Notes: generated by a model not told the origin, from the sequence alone. 64,000 bases of DNA from Wenzhouxiangella sp. XN201 (GCF_011008905.1 NZ_JAAIVI010000017.1:1054001-1118000); one strand, 5' to 3'; positions 34,550 through 44,206 are shown, counted from the stretch's first letter. Numbers and translations are program-made.

Positions 34550-35451
34550 GACATGCCGACAACCGGTTGTGGCGTTTCGTCCGGCGGGCGTCGGGCCCAG
34601 AACTGCGACAGGGCGATGCCCGCTATGAGGTGCCAGACACCCCAGAACCCCGCGATCAGAAGCATGCCGCCGGCCGTAGGGAAGAAAGTAAACAGGATGA
34701 CCAGGCCCAGGCCAGAGTTCTGGATGCCGACTTCCATGGTCACCGCGCGCCGGTCCGCGTCGGGGAGCTTGAACAGGCTGGCCATGCCGAAGCCGAGGAA
34801 GAAGGCGAGCAGGTTATGGCCGATCACCAGCCAGACAAAAGTCTGAAATTCCTCCAGGAACGTATTGAAATTCATACCGAAAGCGATTCCGGCGAAAGCC
34901 AGCAGAACCACAAGTGAGAACACCCGCAGTGGCTTCTCGCTCTTGTCGGCGAGCTTTGGCCAGTGTTGGCCGGTGAGTATCCCCAGCACCAGTGGAATAC
35001 CCAGCACCAGAACGACCAGTAGCAGGATATTGCCGGGATCGATGCTGATTTGGGTGAGGTACTCGCGGGTGTAGGGATTGAGCCAGCCGTAGAAGGCAAA
35101 ATTGAGCGGTGTCAGCACGATGGCGGCGACACTTGAAACCGCCGTCATCGACACCGACACGGCCACCGAGCCGCGCGCCATGAAGGTCATGATGTTGGAG
35201 AAATTGCCGCCCGGGCAGGCCGCGATCAGGATCATGCCCAGGGCGATCTCGGGTTCGAGTCGCAATAGCCAGGTGACCGCACAGGTCGCCGCGGGCAGCA
35301 GCAGGAACTGCGCGACCAGGCCGGCAGCCGGCGCGACCGGTGTACGGATCACACGGCTAAAGTCTGCTGGGCGCAGGCTCAGCGCCACGCCAAACATCAT
35401 CAGTGCGAGGATGGCGTTGAGCAGGATCAGGCTGTCAGGATCGAAGCGCAC
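34546..35451 (-). CDS. Bile acid:sodium symporter family transporter
   Basis: A 301-residue SBF-family membrane protein with nine to ten helices. Landmarks are MFGVALSLRPADFSRVIRTP at the start, CPGGNFSNIMTFMARGSVAVS in the first crossover helix (the GG/N/S sodium region) and VTMEVGIQNSGLGLVILFTFF (in pieces) in the second. Bacterial members import or export organic anions other than bile acids. A GTG start at 35451 has GGGGA upstream, 21 bp after the stop of the TPP enzyme gene. Confidence 0.9.
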   Translation of the reverse strand: MRFDPDSLILLNAILALMMFGVALSLRPADFSRVIRTPVAPAAGLVAQFLLLPAATCAVTWLLRLEPEIALGMILIAACPGGNFSNIMTFMARGSVAVSVSMTAVSSVAAIVLTPLNFAFYGWLNPYTREYLTQISIDPGNILLLVVLVLGIPLVLGILTGQHWPKLADKSEKPLRVFSLVVLLAFAGIAFGMNFNTFLEEFQTFVWLVIGHNLLAFFLGFGMASLFKLPDADRRAVTMEVGIQNSGLGLVILFTFFPTAGGMLLIAGFWGVWHLIAGIALSQFWARRPPDETPQPVVGMS

Positions 35452-35472
35452 CGAGTTCTGGTCCCCTTTTAC

Positions 35473-37221
35473 CTAGCCTTTCGGTTCTTCGTGCATCTTC
35501 TTGAAGTGCATCAGTCCCGGCGCCCACATGTGCTTGACGGGGTCGACATCGACGTGGACAACGGCGCAGCCGTCGCACTCGATCGCCCGGAGTAGTGCGC
35601 CTTTCAGATCGGCCGGGTCGGCCACCCGTTCGCCGTGGGCGCCCATCGCCTCGGCCACCTTGTCGAAAGCGATCTCGCCCAGGTCGGCCTTGATGGTTTC
35701 TTCCGGCTTGAGTGACTTGAACATGAGGGTTTTCAGCGGCTTGAGTGCAAATTGCTGATTCATTTTCACCATGCCCCACTGCTTGTCGCAGAGCACGACG
35801 TAGACCACTTTCAGCTTGTTGCGCACCGCGGTTTCGATTTCCTGCGGATGAAAGCCGAAGGCGCCATCGCCGATAATGCAGCAAACCGGTTTGTCGGTTA
35901 GGGCAACAGCCGCACCGAGGGCTTGTGCGACGCCGGCGCCGAGCATGCCGAACTTGAAGGTCGACAGCACGCGATTGGGTATCCGGGCACGGTGATAGAA
36001 CATCGCCCAGATGGCGGTGTTGCCGCCGTCGGCGACGATGGGTGAGTCAGCATCGAAAACTTCGTTGCAGGTGGCGGCCACGTGCGCCGGGTGCATCGGC
36101 ACCGAGTCGTCATCCAGCGCCTTATTCCAGTCGGCCCGGTCGGATTCGAGTGATTTGCCGTAGCCGGCGACCCGCTTGCGACGGGCTTCCATGTTCGCGG
36201 ACTTGCGATCGGTCAGTGCCCGTGCCAGGGCATCCAGGAACTTGCCAATATCGGCCTGGATGGCCAGGTCAGTGGGCTTGTTGAGGCCCAGCATGCGGGC
36301 ATCCAGGTCAACCTGGATGGTGGTCTGCTCGGCCGGCTTGCGCCAGTAGGGCGGCTTGCCCCACCAATCAGTCTCGCCCACGCGCGAGCCCAGGATCAGT
36401 ACGGTATCGGCTTCGTTGCGCACCTGGTGGTTGAGCTTGACGTGCGGCATGGGCATGGCCAGTGGTGAGTCTTCGCCGATGACGCCACGTGCGGCCCAGC
36501 TGGTGGTCACTGGCGCGTGAAGCTGCTCGGCCACGCGCTCGAGTGCGTCGAAGGCTTGCGCATGGATCACGCCGCTGCCGGCGTGAATCATTGGCGCTTC
36601 GGCGCGGGTCAGGAGCTCGGCGGCTTGTTCGACCTGCTCGGGCGTGGGTGCGGTCGGCTCGGAGTTGCGGTACTGGCGGGGTTCCCACAGGGCAGGCAGG
36701 GACTTGAACTTGCCGTTCATGATCGTTTCGGGCACGTCGACGTGGACCACGCCAGGCCTTCCGTCCCAGCAGGCGCGGAAGGCCTTCCGCATCTGTTCCG
36801 GAACGCGCTCCCAGGAAGAGACCGCCTGTGAGAACTTGCCGATCTCGCCGATCACGCCGGCCTGGTTGAAGCACTGGTAGGCGCCGCCACGGTCGGGATA
36901 CATGATCTCGGGCCGGCGCGCGCTGGTGATGGCCAGCACGCGGTTGCCCTCGGCCTGCTCCACGACCAGGCCCGGCAGCAGGTTAGCGACACCCGGTCCG
37001 TTGGAAGCCATGCACACGCCCAGCCGCCCGGTCAGGCGCGCATAGGCTCCGGCCATGTGCGCCGCGCAGGTTTCGTGGCGTGGCGTGACGATTTCGATGC
37101 CGAGCCGGTCGAGCGCCGCGTAGAACCCGAAGTAAGTGCCGTCGATGATGCCGAAGACCTTTTCGACGCCTTCGGCCTGGAGCATGCGTGCGATCAATTC
37201 GCCGCCGTGGTGTTCGGCCAT
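35473..37221 (-). CDS. Thiamine-pyrophosphate-dependent enzyme (acetolactate synthase-like)
   Basis: A 582-residue member of the ThDP decarboxylase/carboligase family with all three domains. The N-terminal pyrimidine domain holds the catalytic glutamate in TPRHETCAAHMAGAYARLTG. The middle domain follows. The C-terminal diphosphate domain has the GDG...N motif as IIGDGAFGFHPQEIETAVRNKL with a following LCDKQWGMVKMNQQ. The start at 37221 is supported by AAGGA. Relatives include acetolactate synthase, oxalyl-CoA decarboxylase and sulfoacetaldehyde acetyltransferase; I cannot decide between them by eye. It leads an operon with an SBF transporter, an SDR epimerase and a TauE/SafE permease. Confidence 0.88.
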   Translation of the reverse strand: MAEHHGGELIARMLQAEGVEKVFGIIDGTYFGFYAALDRLGIEIVTPRHETCAAHMAGAYARLTGRLGVCMASNGPGVANLLPGLVVEQAEGNRVLAITSARRPEIMYPDRGGAYQCFNQAGVIGEIGKFSQAVSSWERVPEQMRKAFRACWDGRPGVVHVDVPETIMNGKFKSLPALWEPRQYRNSEPTAPTPEQVEQAAELLTRAEAPMIHAGSGVIHAQAFDALERVAEQLHAPVTTSWAARGVIGEDSPLAMPMPHVKLNHQVRNEADTVLILGSRVGETDWWGKPPYWRKPAEQTTIQVDLDARMLGLNKPTDLAIQADIGKFLDALARALTDRKSANMEARRKRVAGYGKSLESDRADWNKALDDDSVPMHPAHVAATCNEVFDADSPIVADGGNTAIWAMFYHRARIPNRVLSTFKFGMLGAGVAQALGAAVALTDKPVCCIIGDGAFGFHPQEIETAVRNKLKVVYVVLCDKQWGMVKMNQQFALKPLKTLMFKSLKPEETIKADLGEIAFDKVAEAMGAHGERVADPADLKGALLRAIECDGCAVVHVDVDPVKHMWAPGLMHFKKMHEEPKG

Positions 37222-37452
37222 GCCTGTCCTTTTCGTCAGCGAGTGGCGCCACCGGCGCGCAAGTTTACGATGATTCCAGTGTAGGCGATATCCGGTGCCA
37301 TGCGGGTAAGTGCTTTGCGAACAAGGGCTTGAAGCAATTCTTAAGCGCCTTTTTGGAATCATTCCGAATGCTTCGGGATGGTTTCAGGACTTGATGGGCC
37401 GCGATGCGCAGGATGGAACCCACATTCATCACGCCCATCACGGAATCGCGCC

Positions 37453-40400
37453 ATGAACCTTTTCAAGCTCTCTCATGCCAACCCGGTCGCCACGGTCGTC
37501 ATCTTTCTGATCGTCGCCATCATGGGCCTTGCCGCACTGATCAGTCTGCCGGTGCAACTCACGCCCAACCTTGAGCAGCCCAAGATCACCATCCTCAATT
37601 TCTGGCGCGCGGCGGCGCCGGCCGAAATGGAAGCCGAGCTGGTGGAGCCGCAGGAAGAGGTGCTCGAAACGATCGTGGGCGTGGAGAGCATCAGCTCCTC
37701 GGTACGCGCCGGAATGAGCATTACCACGCTGAACTTCCAGGTGGGCACTGACATGCAGGCCAAGCTCATGGACGTGATCAACGCCATGAATCAGGCGCCG
37801 CCCCGGCCGCGTGACGCCGAGGAGCCGAGGATCAGCCTGGGTGGTCTCGAGCAGCCACTCTCGACCTTGCTGATCCGCAAGACCGTCGAAGGGGCCGACG
37901 GTGATTTCACCGACGACCAGGAGTTGATTCGACAGACCGTGGCGCCGGCGCTTCGCACCATCGAGGGCGTCACCAAGGTCAGGCTCAACAGCTTTCGCGA
38001 CCCGCAGCTCGAGATCGTTTTCGACCCCTACCGCATGGCCGCGCTGGACCTGCAGCTCGACACATTGCTGCAGCGCATTCGAAGCGCCGGCAACGTCTCG
38101 GGTGGTTTCGCCTCTGTCGGACGGCGCGAGTACACGGTGCGTTTTGCCGGACAGTACGTGGCCGATGAATGGGCGCAGATGATCGTTGCCTACAACGACG
38201 GCCGACCGGTGCGACTGGGCGAGATTGCAGAGGTGCGGCCGGGTCACGAGCCGCTGCGCGGCTTTGCCTACCGCGACGGCGACCCTGCCTTCTACATTCA
38301 GTTGTTCGCGGCCAGCAATGCCAATACGGTGGAGATCATGACCGCGCTGAAAGAGCGCGTGGCCACGGTCAACGCCGAGCATCTGTCGGATGCAGACCTC
38401 GAGCTGATTCTCAGTTTCGATGCCTCCGAGCACATCAAGCGCGCCATCGCCCTGGTGCAGGGCAATCTCGGCCTGGGCATCGCGCTGGCGATGGGGCTGC
38501 TCTACCTGATGCTGCGCGGCTGGCGCGCGACCGCGCTGATCGCCATCACCATCCCGTTTTCACTGCTGGCCGCGTTGCTGGTGCTCGATCTGCTCGGACG
38601 CAGCCTCAACATCATCTCGCTGGCCGGGTTGGCCTTCGCCGTGGGACTGGTGCTCGATGCGGCCATCGTGGTGCAGGAGAACATTGTGCGCCTGCTGCAA
38701 CACGGCAAGCCGCTGAAGAAGGCGGTGGTGCAGGGCACTGTCGAAGTGGCGCCGGCCTTGTTCGCCTCCACGCTAACCACGGTAGCGATCTTCACGCCCA
38801 TCGTGTTCATGCAGGGCGTGGAAGGGCAGCTGTTCTTCGACCTGGCTGTGAGCATGGCCGTGGCCGTGTGCGCTTCCATGCTGGGAGCCTTCTTCCTGGT
38901 GCCGGTTGTCGCCGGAATTTTCCTGCGGGGTGGAGCCGACGCCGGCCAGCCGCCGCGCTTCTGGCATCGCCTGGCCAAGCACTACCTGTGCTTGGCTAAC
39001 ACCGACTCGCGCGCGTTGCTCTGGCTGTTGCTGCTCGGCCCCGGAGCAGCGGCCGTGATCTGGGCACTCACCCCCGAAACGGACTTCCTGCCCGAGGCCA
39101 AGTGGGAGGGGATCATGACGGTGTTTACCGTGCCACCGGGCGCCAGCTACGAAACACTGGAGGACGAGATCGGCCGCACACTCATTCGCCGGCTCGAACC
39201 CCACCGCACCGGCGAGAAGTCGCCGGGCATTCGCGCCTACAACCTGGCCATGAGCGAAGGCGGCAAGGTGCTGTTCGTCTACCCGGAGAATCCACGCGAA
39301 GTGCATGACGTGCTTGATCTCCTGCGCACCGAGATTCTCGCGGACCTGCCCGATACACGCGCGTTTTCCTTCCAGTCGTCGTTGCTGAGCATCAACGTGG
39401 GCGGCAGCCGCTCGGTCTATATGAATTTCGCCGGCGAACTCGACGATGCCTCGCGCCAAGTGGCGGCGCAGACCATGCAGCGTATCCAGGCCGAGATTCC
39501 CGGCGCCGGTCTCCGCCCACTGCCCGGCCTGAACGACGCGCAGCCGCAACTGGTGCTCGCACCCGACGACCATGCCGTCGCCCGGGCTGGCCTGAACCGC
39601 AACCAGGTGGCCGACATGGTGCGTGCGACGACCAGCGGTCTCTACGTCGGTGAGCAGTTCGACGGCAGCCGGCGACAGAACATCATCCTCAAGGCGCCGC
39701 CCTGGGCGAACCCCGAGCAACTGCAGGCGGTGCCCATGGCCACGCCCCTGAGCGGCGTACAGACGCTCGGGCAGCTTACACGGGCCGAACGCCGTGCTGG
39801 CCCCACCCAGCTTCGCCGCTACAACGGCGAGCGCACCTTCACCCTGGCCATCACGCCGCCGGCCGATATGTCGCTGGAAGCCACTTTGGAGAAACTGGCG
39901 CCGATCATGGCCGATGCACAGGCGCAGGTCAGCCCCGGCATTCACCTGATGCTCTCGGGCGGTTCCGACGACCTGGCCGACACGATTGCCACCATGACCT
40001 GGAACTTCGCCTTTGCCGTCCTGGTGCTGTTCCTGCTGATGACCGCGCTGTTCCGTTCCACCCTGGACAGCCTGGTGGTGCTCGCCTCCATGCCGATGGC
40101 GCTGGCCGGCGGCGTGCTGGGACTGTGCGCGCTCAACCTGTTCGCCTTTCAGTCGCTGGACCTGCTGACGATGATCGGGTTCGTGATTCTCATGGGCCTG
40201 GTGGTCAACAACGCCATCCTGCTGATCGACCGTGCCCGGCGCGGGCGAGCTGAAGGGCTTTCCGACGAAGAATCCATCCGCATGGCCGTCGAGACCCGCG
40301 TGCGCCCGATCTGGATGAGCACGCTCACTTCGGTGGTCGGCATGCTGCCGCTGGTGCTCGTGCCCGGCGTCGGCAGTGAAATCTACCGCGGCCTGGCCGT

Positions 40401-40533
40401 GGTCATTGTCGGCGGCATGCTCACCAGCACCTTGTTCACCGTCGTGTTCATGGCATCCGCCCTGCGCTTGCTGGCGCGGCTTCGCGCCCGCCGGGCCGAA
40501 GCGGCCATTGATTCAGCGATCCAAGCGTCATAA
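37453..40533 (+). CDS. RND efflux transporter permease
   Basis: A 1026-residue inner-membrane pump of the HAE/AcrB type with twelve helices and two large periplasmic loops. The start MNLFKLSHANPVATVVIFL fits the family, with only a weak ribosome-binding site. In helix 4 the usual pair of proton-relay aspartates reads LDAAIVVQEN, so only one is kept. In helix 10 the AcrB lysine position is asparagine (MGLVVNNAILLID). This suggests a sub-branch with altered proton coupling. The adaptor gene follows 17 bp later, an order opposite to acrAB. No outer-membrane TolC-type gene is present. Confidence 0.92.
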   Translation: MNLFKLSHANPVATVVIFLIVAIMGLAALISLPVQLTPNLEQPKITILNFWRAAAPAEMEAELVEPQEEVLETIVGVESISSSVRAGMSITTLNFQVGTDMQAKLMDVINAMNQAPPRPRDAEEPRISLGGLEQPLSTLLIRKTVEGADGDFTDDQELIRQTVAPALRTIEGVTKVRLNSFRDPQLEIVFDPYRMAALDLQLDTLLQRIRSAGNVSGGFASVGRREYTVRFAGQYVADEWAQMIVAYNDGRPVRLGEIAEVRPGHEPLRGFAYRDGDPAFYIQLFAASNANTVEIMTALKERVATVNAEHLSDADLELILSFDASEHIKRAIALVQGNLGLGIALAMGLLYLMLRGWRATALIAITIPFSLLAALLVLDLLGRSLNIISLAGLAFAVGLVLDAAIVVQENIVRLLQHGKPLKKAVVQGTVEVAPALFASTLTTVAIFTPIVFMQGVEGQLFFDLAVSMAVAVCASMLGAFFLVPVVAGIFLRGGADAGQPPRFWHRLAKHYLCLANTDSRALLWLLLLGPGAAAVIWALTPETDFLPEAKWEGIMTVFTVPPGASYETLEDEIGRTLIRRLEPHRTGEKSPGIRAYNLAMSEGGKVLFVYPENPREVHDVLDLLRTEILADLPDTRAFSFQSSLLSINVGGSRSVYMNFAGELDDASRQVAAQTMQRIQAEIPGAGLRPLPGLNDAQPQLVLAPDDHAVARAGLNRNQVADMVRATTSGLYVGEQFDGSRRQNIILKAPPWANPEQLQAVPMATPLSGVQTLGQLTRAERRAGPTQLRRYNGERTFTLAITPPADMSLEATLEKLAPIMADAQAQVSPGIHLMLSGGSDDLADTIATMTWNFAFAVLVLFLLMTALFRSTLDSLVVLASMPMALAGGVLGLCALNLFAFQSLDLLTMIGFVILMGLVVNNAILLIDRARRGRAEGLSDEESIRMAVETRVRPIWMSTLTSVVGMLPLVLVPGVGSEIYRGLAVVIVGGMLTSTLFTVVFMASALRLLARLRARRAEAAIDSAIQAS

Positions 40534-40550
40534 AAACAGGAGTTTATGAA

Positions 40551-41639
40551 ATGAATATCACACAACGCTTTATCCATGTCATTTTCTTCGTGCCGGCCGT
40601 CCTGGCCCTGGCCGGGGCTGCTCTGGCCGCCGAACGGCCCGTGGTTTCGGTCGTGTCAGTCGAGTCCGACGAAGTCAGTCCCACCCTGATGGTCACGGGC
40701 ACCGTGCAGAGTCGCCACGACTCGGCGGTCTCGGCCGGTATCGCCGGTGCGCTGACCTGGGTGGCCGAGCCCGGCACGCGGGTCGCGAAAGGCGAAGCGG
40801 TCGCGCGCCTCGACGATCGGCCCTTCGAACTGGCCGTGCGAGAGCTGGAAGCACGGCTGAACAAAAAGCACATCGAGATTCGCCGCCTGGACCAGGATCT
40901 CGACCGCTATCGCCGGCTGCAGGAACAGCAGTCGATCTCCGCGCGCGAAGTCGATTCGCTCGAGGCCGACCTGGGCATGGCGCGTTCGGATGCCGAACTG
41001 CTCGAGGTGGAGATTGATCGGGTCCGCCAGGATCTGGCCAGGACCCGTATCGTCGCGCCCTTCGATGGCATGGTCACCAAGCGTTTTCAGCAACAGGGCG
41101 AGAGCGTGTCGGCCACGCAGCCGGTGGCGAAAGTGGTCAGCACCGAAGCGCTCGACATCCACTTCCACGGGCCGCTGGCCCACAGCGCGCTGCCGGCGGC
41201 ATTGGGCACGCTGCGCGTGCACTGGGGCTCGGGCAGCGCCGAGATGACCGTGCGGGCCACGGTGCCGGTCAGCGATGAGCAGTCGCAGAGCTTCCTGGGC
41301 TACCTCAGCGTGCCCGAGTCAATGGCCTCGCAGTTCCGCATCGGCCAGTTGATCAGCGTGGCCGTGCCCACGGCGCTGCCGTCGCAGCAGTACATCGTGC
41401 CGCGCGATGCGCTGGTGCTGGGGGAAAAGCAGATCCGGGTGTTCGTGCTCGACGATGAGGGCCGGGCGCGGGCCATTCCGGTCGAGGTCGGCGCCGATCA
41501 CGGCGACTACGTCGGCGTGGCAGGTTCTCTCGCCGCCGGCCAGCAGGTGATCGTGCGCGGCGCGGAGTCGATTCGCAGCGGTGATCTCGTAACCGTCTTG
41601 TCGCCGGAGGAGTTTCCGGTAACGACTCTGAACAGCTAG
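40551..41639 (+). CDS. RND efflux periplasmic adaptor (membrane fusion protein)
   Basis: A 362-residue exported protein (signal peptide ending ALAGAALA-AE) that would join the RND pump to an outer-membrane channel. It shows the lipoyl half-motifs (ALTWVAEPGTRVAKGEAVARLD and TRIVAPFDGMVTKRFQQQGESV, each in pieces) flanking a helical hairpin (LEARLNKKHIEIRRLDQDLD, SAREVDSLEADLGMARSD), then beta-barrel and membrane-proximal domains (PRDALVLGEKQIRVFVLD). The lack of an N-terminal cysteine means it is not lipid-anchored. It is cotranscribed with the permease. Confidence 0.92.
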   Translation: MNITQRFIHVIFFVPAVLALAGAALAAERPVVSVVSVESDEVSPTLMVTGTVQSRHDSAVSAGIAGALTWVAEPGTRVAKGEAVARLDDRPFELAVRELEARLNKKHIEIRRLDQDLDRYRRLQEQQSISAREVDSLEADLGMARSDAELLEVEIDRVRQDLARTRIVAPFDGMVTKRFQQQGESVSATQPVAKVVSTEALDIHFHGPLAHSALPAALGTLRVHWGSGSAEMTVRATVPVSDEQSQSFLGYLSVPESMASQFRIGQLISVAVPTALPSQQYIVPRDALVLGEKQIRVFVLDDEGRARAIPVEVGADHGDYVGVAGSLAAGQQVIVRGAESIRSGDLVTVLSPEEFPVTTLNS

Positions 41640-41735
41640 GCAGGCTGCCTGTCGTTCCGGAAGCCGCGCAGCTATTGTCTGGGGCCTCGCACTTAACGGC
41701 GGGCACTCAGCCAGGCAGTGCAGGGCGCTGGCGTG

Positions 41736-41840
41736 TGAGATCCCGGCTCTTCGCATCGCTCCGGCCGGGACGACAAGGGTTGGGGGGGCTTAATCAACCG
41801 TGGTCCCGGAAACCGCGTGAGCGGCTATCCGGGATCTCGT
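41736..41840. repeat. REP-like pair of GC-rich hairpins between convergent genes
   Basis: Two imperfect palindromes sit side by side: GAGATCCCGGCT...CCGGCCGGGAC at about 41737-41770, and GGTCCCGGAAACCGC...GCGGCTATCCGGGATC at about 41802-41837. The outer ends (GAGATCCCGG and CCGGGATCTC) are also inverted copies of each other. The arrangement resembles extragenic palindromic units and could end transcription of both the adaptor gene and the convergent regulator gene. It is unrelated to the large repeats A-D. Confidence 0.55.
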
Positions 41841-41843
41841 AAC

Positions 41844-43304
41844 TCAGTCGGAAGACTTCGAGTCGCCTGCCCGCTGCGGCAGGCGATCAAGCAATTCGGC
41901 GAAGCGCGGATCGTTGCGCAGGGGCAGGTAGTGGGGATCGACGTTGACCAGCAATACCTGCGGTTGGCGTTCATCGACCGCCTGATTCAGCCATCGGAAG
42001 GCTTCGTCGTGGCGTTCGGCAACGACGGCATAACGGGCCCATGCCATCGGTGGCTGGTAGTGGCCTATGTTGGATTCGACTCGGTCTTCGAGCAGGCGAC
42101 TGAAGAGCGCGCGCAGGCCGCTCTGCCGATAAAGCTCGGTGTATTCGGCAATCTGTTTCTCGGCGATGTCCTTCTCGCGCATGAGCGCAATGAATTGTTC
42201 GAAAGCGAGTTCCTCGTCGCCCAGGAGCAGGGCGAGACGATGCAGCATCTTTCTGTAAGAGTCGGATTCCGATTCGCTGTTCATCAGCCGACGCGTTTCG
42301 GCCAGCGCCCGTTCGAGTTCGCCTCGCATTGTGTAGACGAAAGACATATTGAGATAGCGATAGGCGGCGGGATCGGCCTCGCGCAATTGCTGCAGCATTT
42401 CTTCGGACCGTTCGAACTCGCCCAGCGTCAGCAGGAATTCGCTGTAGGGCAGGTAATTCGTCGGGTCGTTCGGGTCGAGTTCGATCGCACGCAGATAGGC
42501 ATGCTCGGCGGCCTGGAAGTCCCAGTCAGCCAGCCAGTGTAGTTCCGCCTTGCGCAGCCAGGCGCGGGCATTGTCGGGATCAAGTTCGATCACGCGGTCG
42601 AGCAGGGCGTGGGTTTCGTCCGCGTAGAGCTCGATATCGAGATGGCCATTGCGCGCACTCAATTCGAGCTTGGCTTCGGCGATACCCAGATAGGCCTTGG
42701 CAGAGTCCGGATCTTGTTCCAGCGCTTCCCGGAACTCGGCAATGGCTTGCCGCAGTATTTCTGGCTGCTCGCTGTCGAGCCGCTCGCCGGCTTCTTCGAG
42801 CAACCTGCCCACTTCGGCGTCTGGCGCTTCGATGGGTGGTGTTTCGGGAGCGGGCGCCCGATCACGGCTGATCCACCAGCCGCCCACGCCGGCCACCAGG
42901 AGGCCGACGCCGACCAGACCGGAAGACAACCACCTCTTCGTTCCCGAACCAGCCGTTGAGCTGAGATGCTCCGGTGTGACAACAACACGCCGGGTTTCGG
43001 GTAACCAGATGTAACCCGTGCCGGTCACGGTACGAATGTACTTCGGCGCGGCGGCGCGATCGCCGAGCACGCGGCGCAGCTTGCTGACGGCCACCGAAAG
43101 ACTGTCTTCGTTGACCACGCGCCCCGGCCAGATTTCTTCCATTAGCCAGGTCTTGGTCAACACCTGGCCTGGTCTGCGGCAGAAGGCATGGAGCAGATTG
43201 GCGACCTTTTGCTCCAGGATTACGTCATCGTCACCCAGGTGCAGGCGGCCCTCGCGCGGTGCGAATGAGGCGGAGTTGAAGTTAAAGTGAACGGAATGAT
43301 CCAT
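41844..43304 (-). CDS. ToxR/CadC-like membrane-bound winged-helix regulator with TPR domain
   Basis: A 486-residue regulator. Residues about 10-105 form an OmpR-type winged helix (LILEQKVANLLHAFCRRPGQVL in pieces, EEIWPGRVVNEDSLSVAVSKLRRVLGD, YIRTVTGTGYIWLP). A membrane helix (about 125-143, GLVGVGLLVAGVGGWWI) places the rest in the periplasm, where TPR-like helices follow (FREALEQDPDSAKAYLGIAE, RAIELDPNDPTNYLPYSEFL). It probably senses an envelope signal and binds DNA from the membrane. The ATG at 43304 is chosen because the longer frame starts with a non-standard ATT. The RND pump genes converge with it and are candidate targets. Confidence 0.88.
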   Translation of the reverse strand: MDHSVHFNFNSASFAPREGRLHLGDDDVILEQKVANLLHAFCRRPGQVLTKTWLMEEIWPGRVVNEDSLSVAVSKLRRVLGDRAAAPKYIRTVTGTGYIWLPETRRVVVTPEHLSSTAGSGTKRWLSSGLVGVGLLVAGVGGWWISRDRAPAPETPPIEAPDAEVGRLLEEAGERLDSEQPEILRQAIAEFREALEQDPDSAKAYLGIAEAKLELSARNGHLDIELYADETHALLDRVIELDPDNARAWLRKAELHWLADWDFQAAEHAYLRAIELDPNDPTNYLPYSEFLLTLGEFERSEEMLQQLREADPAAYRYLNMSFVYTMRGELERALAETRRLMNSESESDSYRKMLHRLALLLGDEELAFEQFIALMREKDIAEKQIAEYTELYRQSGLRALFSRLLEDRVESNIGHYQPPMAWARYAVVAERHDEAFRWLNQAVDERQPQVLLVNVDPHYLPLRNDPRFAELLDRLPQRAGDSKSSD

Positions 43305-43483
43305 GGGGTGATGCGCCGCGTGGCGCTCGATCCGGTCAATCGGCAGCAGAGGGCGCAATGATAGTCCACCCGGTCCCCGGATGGCGCCGAATCACTTCAC
43401 GCGTCGCCGGCGACCGGAGTAGCATTACCACCTTTGCCGGCCGCAGCTGGCAAATTCAGGATTCAACCGACGGGCAATGCAGA

Positions 43484-44206
43484 ATGCGCAGATTGATTGA
43501 TCTAAGCCATACCGTCGAAGACGGCCTGATCACCTACCGTGGCTTGCCGGCACCGATCGTGTGCGATTTCCTGTCGCGTGAGGATTCGAAGGAACACTAC
43601 GACACGGACACGAGCTTCCATATCGGTCGTATCGATATGGTGGCGAACACCGGCACTTACGTCGATTCGCCGTTCCATCGCTTTGCCGACGGCAAGGACC
43701 TGTCGGAACTGGAACTCGAGAGTCTGGCCGAACTGCCCGGGCTCTGCATTCATCTTGAAGCAGTCCCGTCGTCCCGGACCCCGAACCGGGAGCTGCCCGA
43801 ATTGCTCAAGGACACCAATCGGAGTTCTCGCGCCATCGGCCCCGAAGCCTTCAAGGGCCTGGACGTCACCGGCAAGGCCGTACTTGTCCACACCGGCTGG
43901 GCCCGTCACTGGAACACCGATGCCTACTTCGAAGGCCATCCATTCCTGACTCGTGAGGCGGCCCAATGGCTGCGTGACGGCGGCGCGGCTCTGGTCGGCA
44001 TCGACTCACTCAATATCGACGATATCGAAGACGGCGAGCGGCCTGTCCACACTACGCTGCTCGGCGCCGATATCCCCATCGCCGAGCACTTGCGCGGACT
44101 GGAGCAATTACCCGAAAGCGGATTCGTCTTTCACGCCGCGCCGGTAAAGGTTCGTGGCATGGGTACGTTTCCGGTGCGCGCCTATGCAGTAATCGAGCAT
44201 GACTGA
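43484..44206 (+). CDS. Cyclase family (kynurenine formamidase-like) metal hydrolase
   Basis: A 240-residue cytoplasmic enzyme of the cyclase/KynB superfamily. The ATG at 43484 begins RRLIDLSHTVEDGLITYRGLP. The metal-binding motif HxGTHxDxPxH is modified: VANTGTYVDSPFHRFADGKDL, with TGTYVDSPFH keeping Asp and the last His, and FHIGRIDM just before. DGGAALVGIDSLNIDDIED and the C-terminal VKVRGMGTFPVRAYAVI are typical. Members hydrolyse cyclic amides or N-formylkynurenine; the substrate is unknown. The downstream region carries a gene remnant. Confidence 0.87.
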   Translation: MRRLIDLSHTVEDGLITYRGLPAPIVCDFLSREDSKEHYDTDTSFHIGRIDMVANTGTYVDSPFHRFADGKDLSELELESLAELPGLCIHLEAVPSSRTPNRELPELLKDTNRSSRAIGPEAFKGLDVTGKAVLVHTGWARHWNTDAYFEGHPFLTREAAQWLRDGGAALVGIDSLNIDDIEDGERPVHTTLLGADIPIAEHLRGLEQLPESGFVFHAAPVKVRGMGTFPVRAYAVIEHD

